Positions 8,313 to 16,518 of a DNA stretch of 64,000 nt are shown here, piece after piece (position 1 is the first letter of the stretch; every line of letters starts with the position of its first letter). The stretch lies in assembly GCF_000442275.2 (NCBI RefSeq), contig NZ_KE557306.1, positions 186,001-250,000 on the forward strand, read 5' to 3'. The DNA comes from Litoreibacter arenae DSM 19593 (GTDB lineage: Bacteria > Pseudomonadota > Alphaproteobacteria > Rhodobacterales > Rhodobacteraceae). The translations under genes were made by a program, and so were the position numbers. The notes beneath the pieces were generated by a model, which saw nothing but the letters and a program-made list of their open reading frames with translations, ran no database searches and was not told the origin of the DNA.

Positions 8313-8894
8313 ATGGAAATGGCTCTGGATCAATCGGATCAGCTTGATGATGATGCGCTGCTCGTGCTCTTCGCCAATGGTGACAGTGCGGCCGCCGCTA
8401 CGCTGACCATCCGTTTGGCCCCGCAAGCTCTGAGTTTTGCACGGCGTATGCTGGGTGATCTGGCCGAGGCCGAGGATGTGGTTCAGGAAGCGATGTTGAA
8501 ACTTTGGCGCGTAGCACCCGACTGGCGACCCGGTGAAGCACGGGTGTCAACTTGGCTCTACAGAGTGGTCAACAATTTATGCATTGACAGGATCCGCAAA
8601 CGCGAGCGTGCAAACGTTGGGCTGGATGATGTCACGGAGCCTGCGGACCCCACGCCGTCGGTCGAAGCGAAACTAATTCACGCTGACCGCATCGCCGTTT
8701 TGGATGAAGCACTCTCGGAGCTTCCGGACCGGCAACGCCAAGCGGTGGTTCTTAGACATATCGAAGGCTTGGCGAACCCCGAAATTGCCTTGGTCATGGA
8801 AACCAGCGTCGAGGCCGTCGAAAGCCTGACCGCGCGCGGAAGACGGGCGCTTGCAGTTATACTTGCCCCACAGAAGAAAGAGTTGTCGCTATGA
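8313..8894 (+). CDS. ECF-type RNA polymerase sigma factor
   Basis: The 193-residue protein has sigma region 2 (residues about 30-95: AEDVVQEAMLKLWRVAPDW and STWLYRVVNNLCIDRIRKR) and region 4 (about 125-180: LSELPDRQRQAVVLRHIEGL, with SVEAVESLTARGRRAL as recognition helix). There is no region 1 or 3, so it belongs to the ECF group. It overlaps the next gene by four bases (ATGA), so the two are translationally coupled, which is typical of a sigma/anti-sigma pair. Targets are not known. The start is placed at the first of two nearby ATG codons. Confidence 0.9.
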   Translation: MEMALDQSDQLDDDALLVLFANGDSAAAATLTIRLAPQALSFARRMLGDLAEAEDVVQEAMLKLWRVAPDWRPGEARVSTWLYRVVNNLCIDRIRKRERANVGLDDVTEPADPTPSVEAKLIHADRIAVLDEALSELPDRQRQAVVLRHIEGLANPEIALVMETSVEAVESLTARGRRALAVILAPQKKELSL

Positions 8895-9280
8895 AAAAAG
8901 ATGCTGATTTGGTTGAAGGTGTCGAGAGTGATGTCGATGTTTATTTTGCTCAAGCACGTAGCGAAGCGCCGCTGCCCTCAGCGGCTTTGTTGGCGCGCAT
9001 AGTTGAGGACGCGAGGCTGGCACAAGCGGAAATACTGGACGCGAGTCAGCCGAACCCAGAGGTGAGATTGCCTTGGTGGAGGCAGTTTCTTAACGATATC
9101 GGTGGTGTGCCTGCCGCGGGCGGATTGGTGGCTTCTGCATGCGTCGGGATTTATTTGGGTTTCCTTAACCCTGATTTTGCTCTCGGTCCGGGCGAGGCAA
9201 GTATCAACGAAGCATTGGAAACGGACGTAGTGATGAGCGCTGCGTTGCTTGGTGATCTATATTGGATTGAGGAAGGGTGA
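8891..9280 (+). CDS. Small membrane protein, candidate anti-sigma factor
   Basis: I do not recognise a named family. The 129-residue protein has an acidic, helical N-terminal part and one hydrophobic stretch at about 73-95 (PAAGGLVASACVGIYLGFL) followed by a short tail. The gene starts inside the end of the sigma gene and its end overlaps the next gene. This position and shape (soluble part, then one membrane pass) fit an anti-sigma factor. No zinc-binding HxxxCxxC motif is present, so it would not be a classical ZAS anti-sigma. The role is inference. Confidence 0.7.
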   Translation: MKKDADLVEGVESDVDVYFAQARSEAPLPSAALLARIVEDARLAQAEILDASQPNPEVRLPWWRQFLNDIGGVPAAGGLVASACVGIYLGFLNPDFALGPGEASINEALETDVVMSAALLGDLYWIEEG

Positions 9281-9777
9281 CGCGGATGAGTGAGAACCCG
9301 GGGGGCACTCCCCGCCGTGTAAAAGTGGTGCTGGTCGTATCGTTGGCATTGAACCTGCTGGTTCTGGGCGCGGTTGTCGGTGCCGTTTGGCTTGGCGGAG
9401 AGCGGGGGCATCGAGCCAATTCGGTGCGATCCGCAGACGCGAGAGCGGTTGGCATATACGGTCATGCCCTTGATAGGGCCGATCGCCGCGAGATTGGACA
9501 GCGACTGCGAACTGTGCGTCAGTCTGCGGGCCGTGAAACGCGGACCGAATTGCGCGGTCTCGCATTGGAAGCGGCTGATGTGCTACGGCGTACGCCCTTT
9601 GATAAAGGTGCATTTGCAGACATTCTTGACCGCCAACAAACTGTAATCAATGGTCGATCCGAGATTATGCGGATCGCTTTGACTGAGCACGTCGCGCTGA
9701 TGAGCCAAGCCGACCGGGTCGCCTATGCGAACCGACTTATGGAAATATTGGAGCGCGGCGAAAGTAGGGCAAGGTGA
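9277..9777 (+). CDS. Periplasmic heavy-metal-sensor-like protein (ZraP/CpxP type)
   Basis: The 166-residue protein has one N-terminal membrane anchor (VVLVVSLALNLLVLGAVVGA, ending near residue 40) and a helical periplasmic part rich in Arg and Glu, with a shape like the heavy-metal-resistance/ZraP family. The start is either a GTG at 9277 that overlaps the previous stop or an ATG at 9286. The sigma factor, the small membrane protein and this protein are one operon. It may sense envelope stress or metal and act through the sigma pair. There are few His or Cys residues, so direct metal binding is not obvious. Confidence 0.75.
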   Translation: MTRMSENPGGTPRRVKVVLVVSLALNLLVLGAVVGAVWLGGERGHRANSVRSADARAVGIYGHALDRADRREIGQRLRTVRQSAGRETRTELRGLALEAADVLRRTPFDKGAFADILDRQQTVINGRSEIMRIALTEHVALMSQADRVAYANRLMEILERGESRAR

Positions 9778-9795
9778 TGACGTAGAACGCTGGAA

Positions 9796-11208
9796 CTACG
9801 CAGCAGCGGCCACCGCCACGGCATTGCGCCCGCGAGCCTTGGCAAGATAGAGCCCGCGATCTGCCTGTTCGAGCATGTCGGAAATTGCCATTTGGCCGTT
9901 CTGCACCGACAGCCCCACACTTACTGTGACGCGCAGCTTTACGTCATTTTTATGGACTTGGATGTCGAGCTCACCTACGGCCTTGCGAAGCCTGTTTGCA
10001 GTCGCCGTCGCCTCTTCGTCATTTGTCTTTGGCAATGCTACAAGGAACTCTTCACCGCCCGTGCGGCAAATCAAGTCGTCGTCGCGCAGATTTCTTTTTA
10101 GCGTGTCCGCAAGCGTTGTCAGAACAGCGTCACCTATTGCGTGACCATGCCGGTCGTTAACCTCTTTAAAATGATCAACGTCAAAGGCGAGAACGGCGAA
10201 ACGCTCACCCGATGCCAGGCTATCAGCTTTCATTTGCGCAAGTTTGGTCGCTGCAAAACGCCTGTTATAAAGACCCGTCAGCGGGTCGGTGACGGCCTGC
10301 AACAGGCTGTCGTGCACGACTTGCTTCGTTCGCTGGATTGCGCCTTGAACGAAACATTGCTTGTTGATGCGGCTTACAAGTTCCAAAGGTGTGACATCTT
10401 GCGAGACGACATCATGGGCACCAAGATCAAACGCGCGGGCAACCTGCGCTGCTCTGGGCTCCTTTAGCATCAAAATGACGCGAACGTCGCGCATGCGTGA
10501 CCGCGACCGCATTTGTGACATGATCGAGAGCGCTCTCTCGGCTGCGCCGGTTTCGGCGACAAGAAGTACAATATCTGGCTCCCGCGCAATTGCGTCAGCC
10601 TGAGTGAGGACCGATAAACTCGCGGCTTCTGCGTAAAAGGTTTGCTGGCATAATTCGTTCCATTGATCCAATCGATTTTGGGCGTCGGAAATCAAATCGT
10701 ACTGAGAGCTCTGACCCACCTGTGCAACGACGACCTTGGCGGTCGAAGACCGCGATGTGTTCTCCTTTCGGGTATCGCAGCTATTTGGTAGGTTTAGCCC
10801 ATTGATTTCGCTGATTACCGCATTTTCACGCATGAGATTTCTTAAGCGTGCAAGCAACACCTCTTCCGAAAATGGGCGGATCAACACATCATCGGCGCCA
10901 GCGTCTAGGCACCGCTGCAAATCAACGATGCCGTGTTCGTCTGAGCGACCATCCTGCATGAACACTACCGTGCTACGCACAACCGCTTCGGCACGCGTTT
11001 CTCGCAACCACTTCAGTACGCATCCAGCGGGCTTTGACAATAGGGCGGTGGAGATCAGTACCGCCTCAAAAATTTGCGTTTTGGCCATGCTGCGGGCCTG
11101 TTCGACGTTGTCTGCGACACATACATCATAGTGGGCGTGTCCCAGTTTTGCTTTCAAAACCATACGATTGGTCGGAACAGGGTCCAATATGAGTACGCGG
11201 CCGGCCAT
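9796..11208 (-). CDS. pleD: PleD-type diguanylate cyclase with degenerate receivers
   Basis: The 470-residue protein has the PleD plan: two receiver-like domains (about 1-120 and 160-275) and a C-terminal GGDEF domain (about 300-465). The active-site loop is GGEEF at 384-388, and the inhibitory I-site RDDD sits at 375-378, the standard five residues before it, so it should make c-di-GMP and be feedback inhibited. The first receiver has Ser at position 53 (LISTALLSK), where the phosphoacceptor Asp is expected, and the second receiver is also atypical. AGGAGA upstream supports the start. It is divergent from a DUF3572 gene, a neighbour commonly found beside pleD in alphaproteobacteria. Confidence 0.9.
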   Translation of the reverse strand: MAGRVLILDPVPTNRMVLKAKLGHAHYDVCVADNVEQARSMAKTQIFEAVLISTALLSKPAGCVLKWLRETRAEAVVRSTVVFMQDGRSDEHGIVDLQRCLDAGADDVLIRPFSEEVLLARLRNLMRENAVISEINGLNLPNSCDTRKENTSRSSTAKVVVAQVGQSSQYDLISDAQNRLDQWNELCQQTFYAEAASLSVLTQADAIAREPDIVLLVAETGAAERALSIMSQMRSRSRMRDVRVILMLKEPRAAQVARAFDLGAHDVVSQDVTPLELVSRINKQCFVQGAIQRTKQVVHDSLLQAVTDPLTGLYNRRFAATKLAQMKADSLASGERFAVLAFDVDHFKEVNDRHGHAIGDAVLTTLADTLKRNLRDDDLICRTGGEEFLVALPKTNDEEATATANRLRKAVGELDIQVHKNDVKLRVTVSVGLSVQNGQMAISDMLEQADRGLYLAKARGRNAVAVAAAA

Positions 11209-11302
11209 TTATGGGAGTTCTCCTGTTTGCGGGGAATCGCCTATTGATGAACAGCAGTTTCATCTGCCAAGAGTTAAGAAACATTTACTTCACTGGAGCC
11301 AC

Positions 11303-11584
11303 ATGATGACACCGCAGACAGCCGAAGCACTCGCACTCTCCGCACTCGGCTGGATCGCGGCATCCGACGACCTGATCGGCGTATTCATGGGGGCTACGGG
11401 GTCGTCATTAGATACGATGCGGGCTCAGGCGGCAGACCCTGCCTTCTTGGGTTCGGTTCTAGATTTTCTGCTGATGGATGACAGCTGGGTCGTGGCATTC
11501 TGCGACTCAAACGACTTGGACTATCGCCAGCCTATGATCGCACGGCAGCTTCTGCCGGGAGGGGAGATTCCAAACTGGACCTAA
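11303..11584 (+). CDS. DUF3572 protein
   Basis: The 93-residue protein (MMTPQTAEALALSALGWIAA, then LMDDSWVVAFCDSNDLD) matches the small DUF3572 family of alphaproteobacteria, whose function is unknown. GGAG four to seven bases before two adjacent ATG codons sets the start. Its position beside pleD is a conserved arrangement. The gene ends only 55 bases before the tRNA-Cys remnant that marks the left edge of the proposed island. Confidence 0.82.
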   Translation: MMTPQTAEALALSALGWIAASDDLIGVFMGATGSSLDTMRAQAADPAFLGSVLDFLLMDDSWVVAFCDSNDLDYRQPMIARQLLPGGEIPNWT

Positions 11585-11638
11585 TCGACAGGCTCCGGAT
11601 CCTATCCGTTTGAAGAAATACGTTGGATTGAAAAGTTC

Positions 11639-11683
11639 TGGAGGCGAGTGGAAGAATCGAACGCCCGAACACGAATTTGAAAT
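11639..11683 (-). repeat. Degenerate tRNA-Cys 3' half (possible att site)
   Basis: On the minus strand this 45-base stretch can be aligned without gaps to the 3' half of the tRNA-Cys gene at 19070-19143, with 34 of 45 positions identical by my count. The anticodon-loop end (CAAAT), the T loop (GTTCGATTC) and the last ten bases (CTCGCCTCCA) are kept, while the T stem no longer pairs well. It lies in the same orientation as the intact tRNA and 7.4 kb on its 3' side, as expected for the far attachment site of an element that integrated at that tRNA. Confidence 0.65.
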
Positions 11684-11751
11684 TCAGTTTATTTATACAT
11701 AAGAACAGAATCTTATAGTGGAAACGTATCAGGATATTTGGCGAGCAAGAA

Positions 11752-12240
11752 GTGAACCTGATTTCGTCGCTTTTGCAGGCTCAAAACCATGAACGGCACG
11801 GCATTGATGTGGCTGCGAACGTCAAAGGATTGAAGCCCGCTGCCAATATCGTGCTGATCCAGCTGGTGGATTTCCACGACAAAGAATCCGGCCAATGTAA
11901 TCCAAGTGCGAAGCGGTTGGCCGATGAATTCGAAATGACGTGTGCAATGCTGTTTTGGCATATGATGAAGTTAGCGGAATGTGGCCTTGTCACGCGTCAT
12001 GCCCGTTGGGATGCGATGGCAGATGCGGTCCAACCATTATGAATTGCAACTCGATGTCAATCTTGGCCCCGGTGCGTGTCCGAAGGGTGGGGACAGCGGT
12101 CCGAACGGGGTTGTGTCGCAAAATGAGACAGGCGGAAACGTCTCAAAAAACAGAGGGAGCGTCCCAGCGTTGAGACAGGGTTATTCTCAGGCGGATACAC
12201 GAACCTTACCATTGAACCTGAAAAAACCTCCTTGGCGCAG
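11752..12240 (+). pseudogene. Frameshifted replication-type helix-turn-helix gene
   Basis: From 11752 the frame encodes a winged-helix type sequence (IVLIQLVDFHDKESGQCNPS, then AKRLADEFEMT and MMKLAECGLVTRHAR) like the HTH_36 proteins found in plasmids and phages. It stops at 12042, but the next frame continues with SNHYELQLDV and a low-complexity stretch of NETGGNVSKNRG type, which is what these proteins have after the wing. A +1 shift near 12025 restores the join. It therefore looks like a broken replication-initiator-like or phage gene and a relic of a mobile element. The exact end is uncertain. Confidence 0.55.
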
Positions 12241-12383
12241 GTCTGGTTGGCTACCTTGTGGCGGACAAGGTGCTGGCCGACAAAGCACCAATTCGCTGCG
12301 GCTGCACCGAGGTCGGCAATTGGCACCTCGCGAAGACCTAACGTGCTCCAAATTCAATCGGTTATCCAAGAGCATTGATACTG

Positions 12384-13067
12384 CTAGCTGTTAGAATAGG
12401 CTCCGATTTTCGACGTGCTAAGTTTGTTGTTCACCAAGGCCTCAGCAAATGTAACCCCAGCAGCCACTCCATCTATGACGGGTAAACCGAATTCGTCGCT
12501 TAACTTCGCCATCAGGTCAGCCATTCCTGCGCAGCCAAGAACGATTGCCTCTGAGTGGTCCTGTTCGATGGACGCACGGATTTCAGATCGGATCCTGTCC
12601 AGAGTCGCCGGGTCTCCCTCTTCCAGCTTCAGGACCGGGATTTCAGTTGCTCGAACACGCGCGCATTTCTGAGCAAGCCCATACCGCTGAAGGTTGTTTT
12701 CCAAGCCTGGCACCGAACGAGACAGGGTTGTGATCACGCTGAACTTATTCGCGATCATGCTGGCTGCATGATACGCAGCCTCTCCGATGCCCAGAACAGG
12801 CAAAGACGAAAGTGTACGTACCGCGTCGACGCCGGTGTCATCGAAGCAGGCAACGACGATGGCATCAACATCCGTGTGACGACCCACTTCTTCCAACAAG
12901 CCGGGCACGCAATTGGCGACATCCAAAAACCCCTGGATGCTTGCCGGACCGTTCCGAGAATTGGTCGCCACGATCTCGGTGTCGGGTCGGGCAACCGCGC
13001 GCGCCGCCGCCCCGATTTTGGTGGTCATTGACGTGGTGGTGTTTGGATTCACGACGAGGATTTTCAT
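12384..13067 (-). CDS. Asp/Glu/hydantoin racemase family protein
   Basis: The 227-residue protein begins MKILVVNPNTT and has the two catalytic Cys expected for the cofactor-independent racemases: C74 in VVACFDDTGVDAV and C179 in IVLGCAGMADL. The closest fit is hydantoin racemase (HyuE type), which interconverts D and L 5-substituted hydantoins, but related members act on other amides. It is the last gene of the ABC transporter operon and starts directly at the end of the livF-like stop (TAAATG), with GGGAGGTGA upstream. No hydantoinase gene is in the window. Confidence 0.85.
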   Translation of the reverse strand: MKILVVNPNTTTSMTTKIGAAARAVARPDTEIVATNSRNGPASIQGFLDVANCVPGLLEEVGRHTDVDAIVVACFDDTGVDAVRTLSSLPVLGIGEAAYHAASMIANKFSVITTLSRSVPGLENNLQRYGLAQKCARVRATEIPVLKLEEGDPATLDRIRSEIRASIEQDHSEAIVLGCAGMADLMAKLSDEFGLPVIDGVAAGVTFAEALVNNKLSTSKIGAYSNS

Positions 13068-13790
13068 TTAGACATCACCTCCCAGGTAGGCGGCCTTGAT
13101 GCGGTCGTCATGCAGCAGCTCTTTCGAGTTGCCTTCGATTACCACATTGCCGGTTGCCATGGCATATGCGCGGTTAGAAATGCTGAGCGCCATGCGGGAG
13201 TTTTGTTCGACCAGCAAAACGGATACGCCTTCGTCTCGGTTGATGGCAACGATGGACCGCGCAATGTCCTGCACCAGCTTTGGCGCGATCCCCAAACTTG
13301 GTTCGTCCAGCAGCAACAGCTTGGGCTTGGCCATCAATGCGCGGCCGATCACCATCATCTGCTGCTCGCCACCGGACAGCGTTCCCGACGCTTGGCTGTA
13401 GCGTTCTTTCAGCCGTGGAAAACGGGTCAGGATGCTGTCGAGCGTATCCTGAATCTCGCCCTTGTTGCTGCGGGTGAAGGCCCCCATCATCAGGTTGTCC
13501 TTGACCGACATATAGGGGAATACACGGCGGCCTTCGGGAACCATTGCAATCCCCCGCCCGACGATGCTTGAGGGGTCGGTGCCGTCGACACGTGTGCCCT
13601 CGAAGGTGACGGACCCTTTCACCGGTTTCGCAAGGCCCGTAATCGCACGCAAGATTGACGTCTTGCCTGCCCCATTGGCCCCGATCAGGGCAACTGTTTC
13701 TCCCTCATTTACCGTCAGCGACACCCCTTTCAGGGCGTAGACGTGATCGTAGTAAAGTTCGACATCTTTGAAATCCAACATAACCGTCAT
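13068..13790 (-). CDS. Branched-chain-type ABC transporter ATP-binding protein (LivF-like)
   Basis: The 240-residue ATPase has Walker A GANGAGKTS, the signature LSGGEQQMMVIGRAL and Walker B LLLLDEPSLGIAPKLV. It powers uptake together with the LivG-like subunit and the two permeases upstream. It is three bases past the livG-like stop. The last genes of the operon are this and the racemase, so the transported compound may be a racemase substrate. Confidence 0.9.
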   Translation of the reverse strand: MTVMLDFKDVELYYDHVYALKGVSLTVNEGETVALIGANGAGKTSILRAITGLAKPVKGSVTFEGTRVDGTDPSSIVGRGIAMVPEGRRVFPYMSVKDNLMMGAFTRSNKGEIQDTLDSILTRFPRLKERYSQASGTLSGGEQQMMVIGRALMAKPKLLLLDEPSLGIAPKLVQDIARSIVAINRDEGVSVLLVEQNSRMALSISNRAYAMATGNVVIEGNSKELLHDDRIKAAYLGGDV

Positions 13791-13793
13791 GGC

Positions 13794-14576
13794 TTACATC
13801 CCAATTTCGTCGTCGGCGCTGCCCAGATAGGCCTCTATGACTTTTTCGTTGTTCTGGATTTCAGACGGCGTGCCTTCGGCGATCTTTTCGCCAAAGTTCA
13901 AGACCACGATCCTGTCAGAGATTTTCATCACGGCAGGCATGTCATGTTCCACCAGCATGACGGTCACGCCGCGCTCGTCCCGGACGGACCGCACCAGATC
14001 CACCATGCGCATGGTCTCGTCATGGTTCATGCCCGCAAAAGGCTCGTCCAGCAAAAGCACCTTGGGGTCTGTCGCCAGCCCGATTGCGATGCCAAGTGCA
14101 CGCAGGTTGCCCTGCGGCAGATTACTTGCCAGCTCGTCGGAAATGGCGGTCATGCCCAAGAACGCGAGTAGCTCATCGGCGTATCGCCCAAAGGAATCCA
14201 CATCCTGTTGCGCTGTTTTTGAGCCCCAGAAATATCCTGCCAGCGACGCCTTGGCGCGCAAGTGCTGCGCGACGACCACGCTTTCCCGGACGGTCATGCT
14301 TTTGAAGATCGTCGTTTCCTGAAACGTGCGCACGACGCCTTTTCGGGCCACCATGTGCGGTTTCAGGTTGGAGATCCGTTCCCCGCGATACAGCACTTCG
14401 CCGGATGTCGTCGGTACAAATGAGGAGATCATCTTGAACAAAGTGGATTTGCCCGCTCCGTTTGGCCCGATCACTGACAGGATTTCATTTTCGGAGACGT
14501 CAAAGCTGATGTCGTTGTTTGCGGTGAGGCCACCGTATTTCTTGGTGACATTCTTGACTTGAAGAAGGGGGCTCAT
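13794..14576 (-). CDS. Branched-chain-type ABC transporter ATP-binding protein (LivG-like)
   Basis: The 260-residue ATPase has Walker A GPNGAGKSTLF, signature LPQGNLRALGIAIGL (a diverged LSGGQ) and Walker B VLLLDEPFAGMNHDE, followed by VMLVEHDM. The LPQGNLR signature is the form usual for LivG. The gene overlaps the end of the LivM-like permease gene by four bases. Confidence 0.9.
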   Translation of the reverse strand: MSPLLQVKNVTKKYGGLTANNDISFDVSENEILSVIGPNGAGKSTLFKMISSFVPTTSGEVLYRGERISNLKPHMVARKGVVRTFQETTIFKSMTVRESVVVAQHLRAKASLAGYFWGSKTAQQDVDSFGRYADELLAFLGMTAISDELASNLPQGNLRALGIAIGLATDPKVLLLDEPFAGMNHDETMRMVDLVRSVRDERGVTVMLVEHDMPAVMKISDRIVVLNFGEKIAEGTPSEIQNNEKVIEAYLGSADDEIGM

Positions 14577-15553
14577 TTTTTGCCCCCCTTGCTGAAGCGA
14601 ATACTCAGCAAACCGTCAGGCAAGAAGCGGATCACAACGATCAGGATGATCGAATAGATCAACAATTGGTATTTGCCGAACTCGAAAAGCAGGTCCCAGC
14701 CAAAGTAGATCACCAGCGTGCCCAGCATTGGGCCGAAGACGTATCCCAGCCCTCCGAGGAAGCAGTTCAGCATGAAATCCACGGAATCCTTGACGACAAA
14801 GGTTGCCGGATAGACCGATTGCGAGATGGACCCGAACATGGCACCGCCAATCCCGCCGAAGAAGCTCGAGATTGAGAAGATCAGGATACGGATATAAGTG
14901 ATGTTCACCCCGATAGAGCTCGCAAGCTCTTCGTTCTGCTGCATCGAGCGGCACAGATGCCCAAGCCGCGAATTCACCAAACGGTAGAGCGTGGCATATG
15001 TGATGACCATCAAAATACAGGCGGTGAAGTAGAACGCCATACGCGCGTTTTCAATCTCACCAAAGTCGGGGATCAGAGTTATTCCAAAGAGAGACACTCC
15101 GGAAGGAAGCGGGATGTTCGTGATACCCTTGGCCCCGTTGGTGATGGGCAACGCCAGTGCAGTCAGCGTCGCAACCTGCGTGAAAACAAGGGTGATCATG
15201 GCAAAGTAGACACCACGCAGGCGCAAGATCGGCAGGCCCAACAATGCGGCAACCAGAGCCGCGAATAGCCCCGCTGCCGGAAGGGAGAGCCAGAAGGACC
15301 AGCCCGCCTTGACCACAAGAATGGCCGAGACGTAGGCACCGACCAACGCAAAGGCACCCTGTCCGATATTGATCCGACCGATGTAAAAGGTGAGCCACAC
15401 CCCGGCACTCGCGATGGCCAGCAGCGCCACTGAGGTAAGTGTGAAGTAGAAGTCCCAGCGTCCTGTCGCGGCGATAAAGAGCGGCACCCCAACAAAAATC
15501 ACGAGCAGAAATATGGCAACGCCAAGGACATGTTTTGCGGAAAGGTTCATCAT
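14573..15553 (-). CDS. Branched-chain-type ABC transporter permease (LivM-like)
   Basis: The 326-residue membrane protein has about nine hydrophobic segments and the family pieces GRINIGQGAFALVGAYVSA and SSFFGGIGGAMFGSI. It pairs with the LivH-like permease to form the inner-membrane channel. It starts at an ATG four bases after the livH-like stop. Confidence 0.9.
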   Translation of the reverse strand: MMNLSAKHVLGVAIFLLVIFVGVPLFIAATGRWDFYFTLTSVALLAIASAGVWLTFYIGRINIGQGAFALVGAYVSAILVVKAGWSFWLSLPAAGLFAALVAALLGLPILRLRGVYFAMITLVFTQVATLTALALPITNGAKGITNIPLPSGVSLFGITLIPDFGEIENARMAFYFTACILMVITYATLYRLVNSRLGHLCRSMQQNEELASSIGVNITYIRILIFSISSFFGGIGGAMFGSISQSVYPATFVVKDSVDFMLNCFLGGLGYVFGPMLGTLVIYFGWDLLFEFGKYQLLIYSIILIVVIRFLPDGLLSIRFSKGGKK

Positions 15554-15557
15554 TGGT

Positions 15558-16427
15558 TCAGCCCCACGGTTTGCCCATCAGGCCCTGCGGCCGGATTGCT
15601 AGAAAGATCATGAGCGAGACAAAGATCAGCAGGTATGTGATGTCGCCGTATTGCGACAGGTAGGCCAGTCCAAACGCCTCGAGGAAACCAAGGATGAACC
15701 CGCCCCAGATGGCACCGGAAATCACACCTGCGCCGCCGATCATGACCATCATGAAGGCCTTGATGGATGTCGGACCACCCATGCCAAGATTGATGCCGGT
15801 GATGGTGACAAGCAGGCCACCCACAAGGCCGGCCAACAGCGCACCCAGGGCGAAGCCAATCATCGAATAGCGGTCGACGTTGACACCCATCAGTTGGGCG
15901 GCCGTCCGGTCCTGCGCCAGTGCGCGCAGCGCGCGTCCTGTCTTGGTGTATTGCATCAGGGCGATAAAAGCGACGATCGACAGGATCGCCAGAACACAGA
16001 TCAGGATCCTGTCATACGGCATAATCACCCGGAAATCCCAGTTGAAGACACCGTCCACGATCTTGGGCACACCGCGCTGCTTTTCGCCGAAGACCAGCAG
16101 GATCAGCGCATCGAGCAAAAAGGCGATCCCTGCGGCCAGCAACATGGTGCTCTCCTCGCGGGATGACCCTTTGATGACAGGCGCGAACAGATATTTTTCA
16201 ATCAATGCCCCAATGATCGCAAGCGTTATGCAGGACATGAGTAGCGCCAGAACAAAGGGAATGCCCCATTGCCCGTAGAGCGTGTAGGTGACGAAGCCGC
16301 CGATGACATACATCTGCCCGTGGGCAAAGTTCAGGACGTTCATCAACGCAAATATCAGGGTCAATCCCAAGGCGATCATCGCATATTGGGACCCCAGATA
16401 GACCCCATTGGCCAGTATCTGTTCCAT
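15558..16427 (-). CDS. Branched-chain-type ABC transporter permease (LivH-like)
   Basis: The 289-residue membrane protein has the family pieces LNFAHGQMYVIGGF, RALAQDRTAAQLMGVNVDR and ALGALLAGLVGGLLV. It is the first permease gene after the substrate-binding protein gene. The 91-base gap to that gene allows for a processing or attenuation site, but none is clear. GAAAG lies upstream of the start. Confidence 0.9.
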   Translation of the reverse strand: MEQILANGVYLGSQYAMIALGLTLIFALMNVLNFAHGQMYVIGGFVTYTLYGQWGIPFVLALLMSCITLAIIGALIEKYLFAPVIKGSSREESTMLLAAGIAFLLDALILLVFGEKQRGVPKIVDGVFNWDFRVIMPYDRILICVLAILSIVAFIALMQYTKTGRALRALAQDRTAAQLMGVNVDRYSMIGFALGALLAGLVGGLLVTITGINLGMGGPTSIKAFMMVMIGGAGVISGAIWGGFILGFLEAFGLAYLSQYGDITYLLIFVSLMIFLAIRPQGLMGKPWG

Positions 16428-16518
16428 GAGCTTTTACTTTCTTTGGCAAACCCGGTCTGTGCCGCCGGAGTAAACTGCCCCCGGACGCATCCGGAAGCAG
16501 TCAGTCACATTGTTGGGT

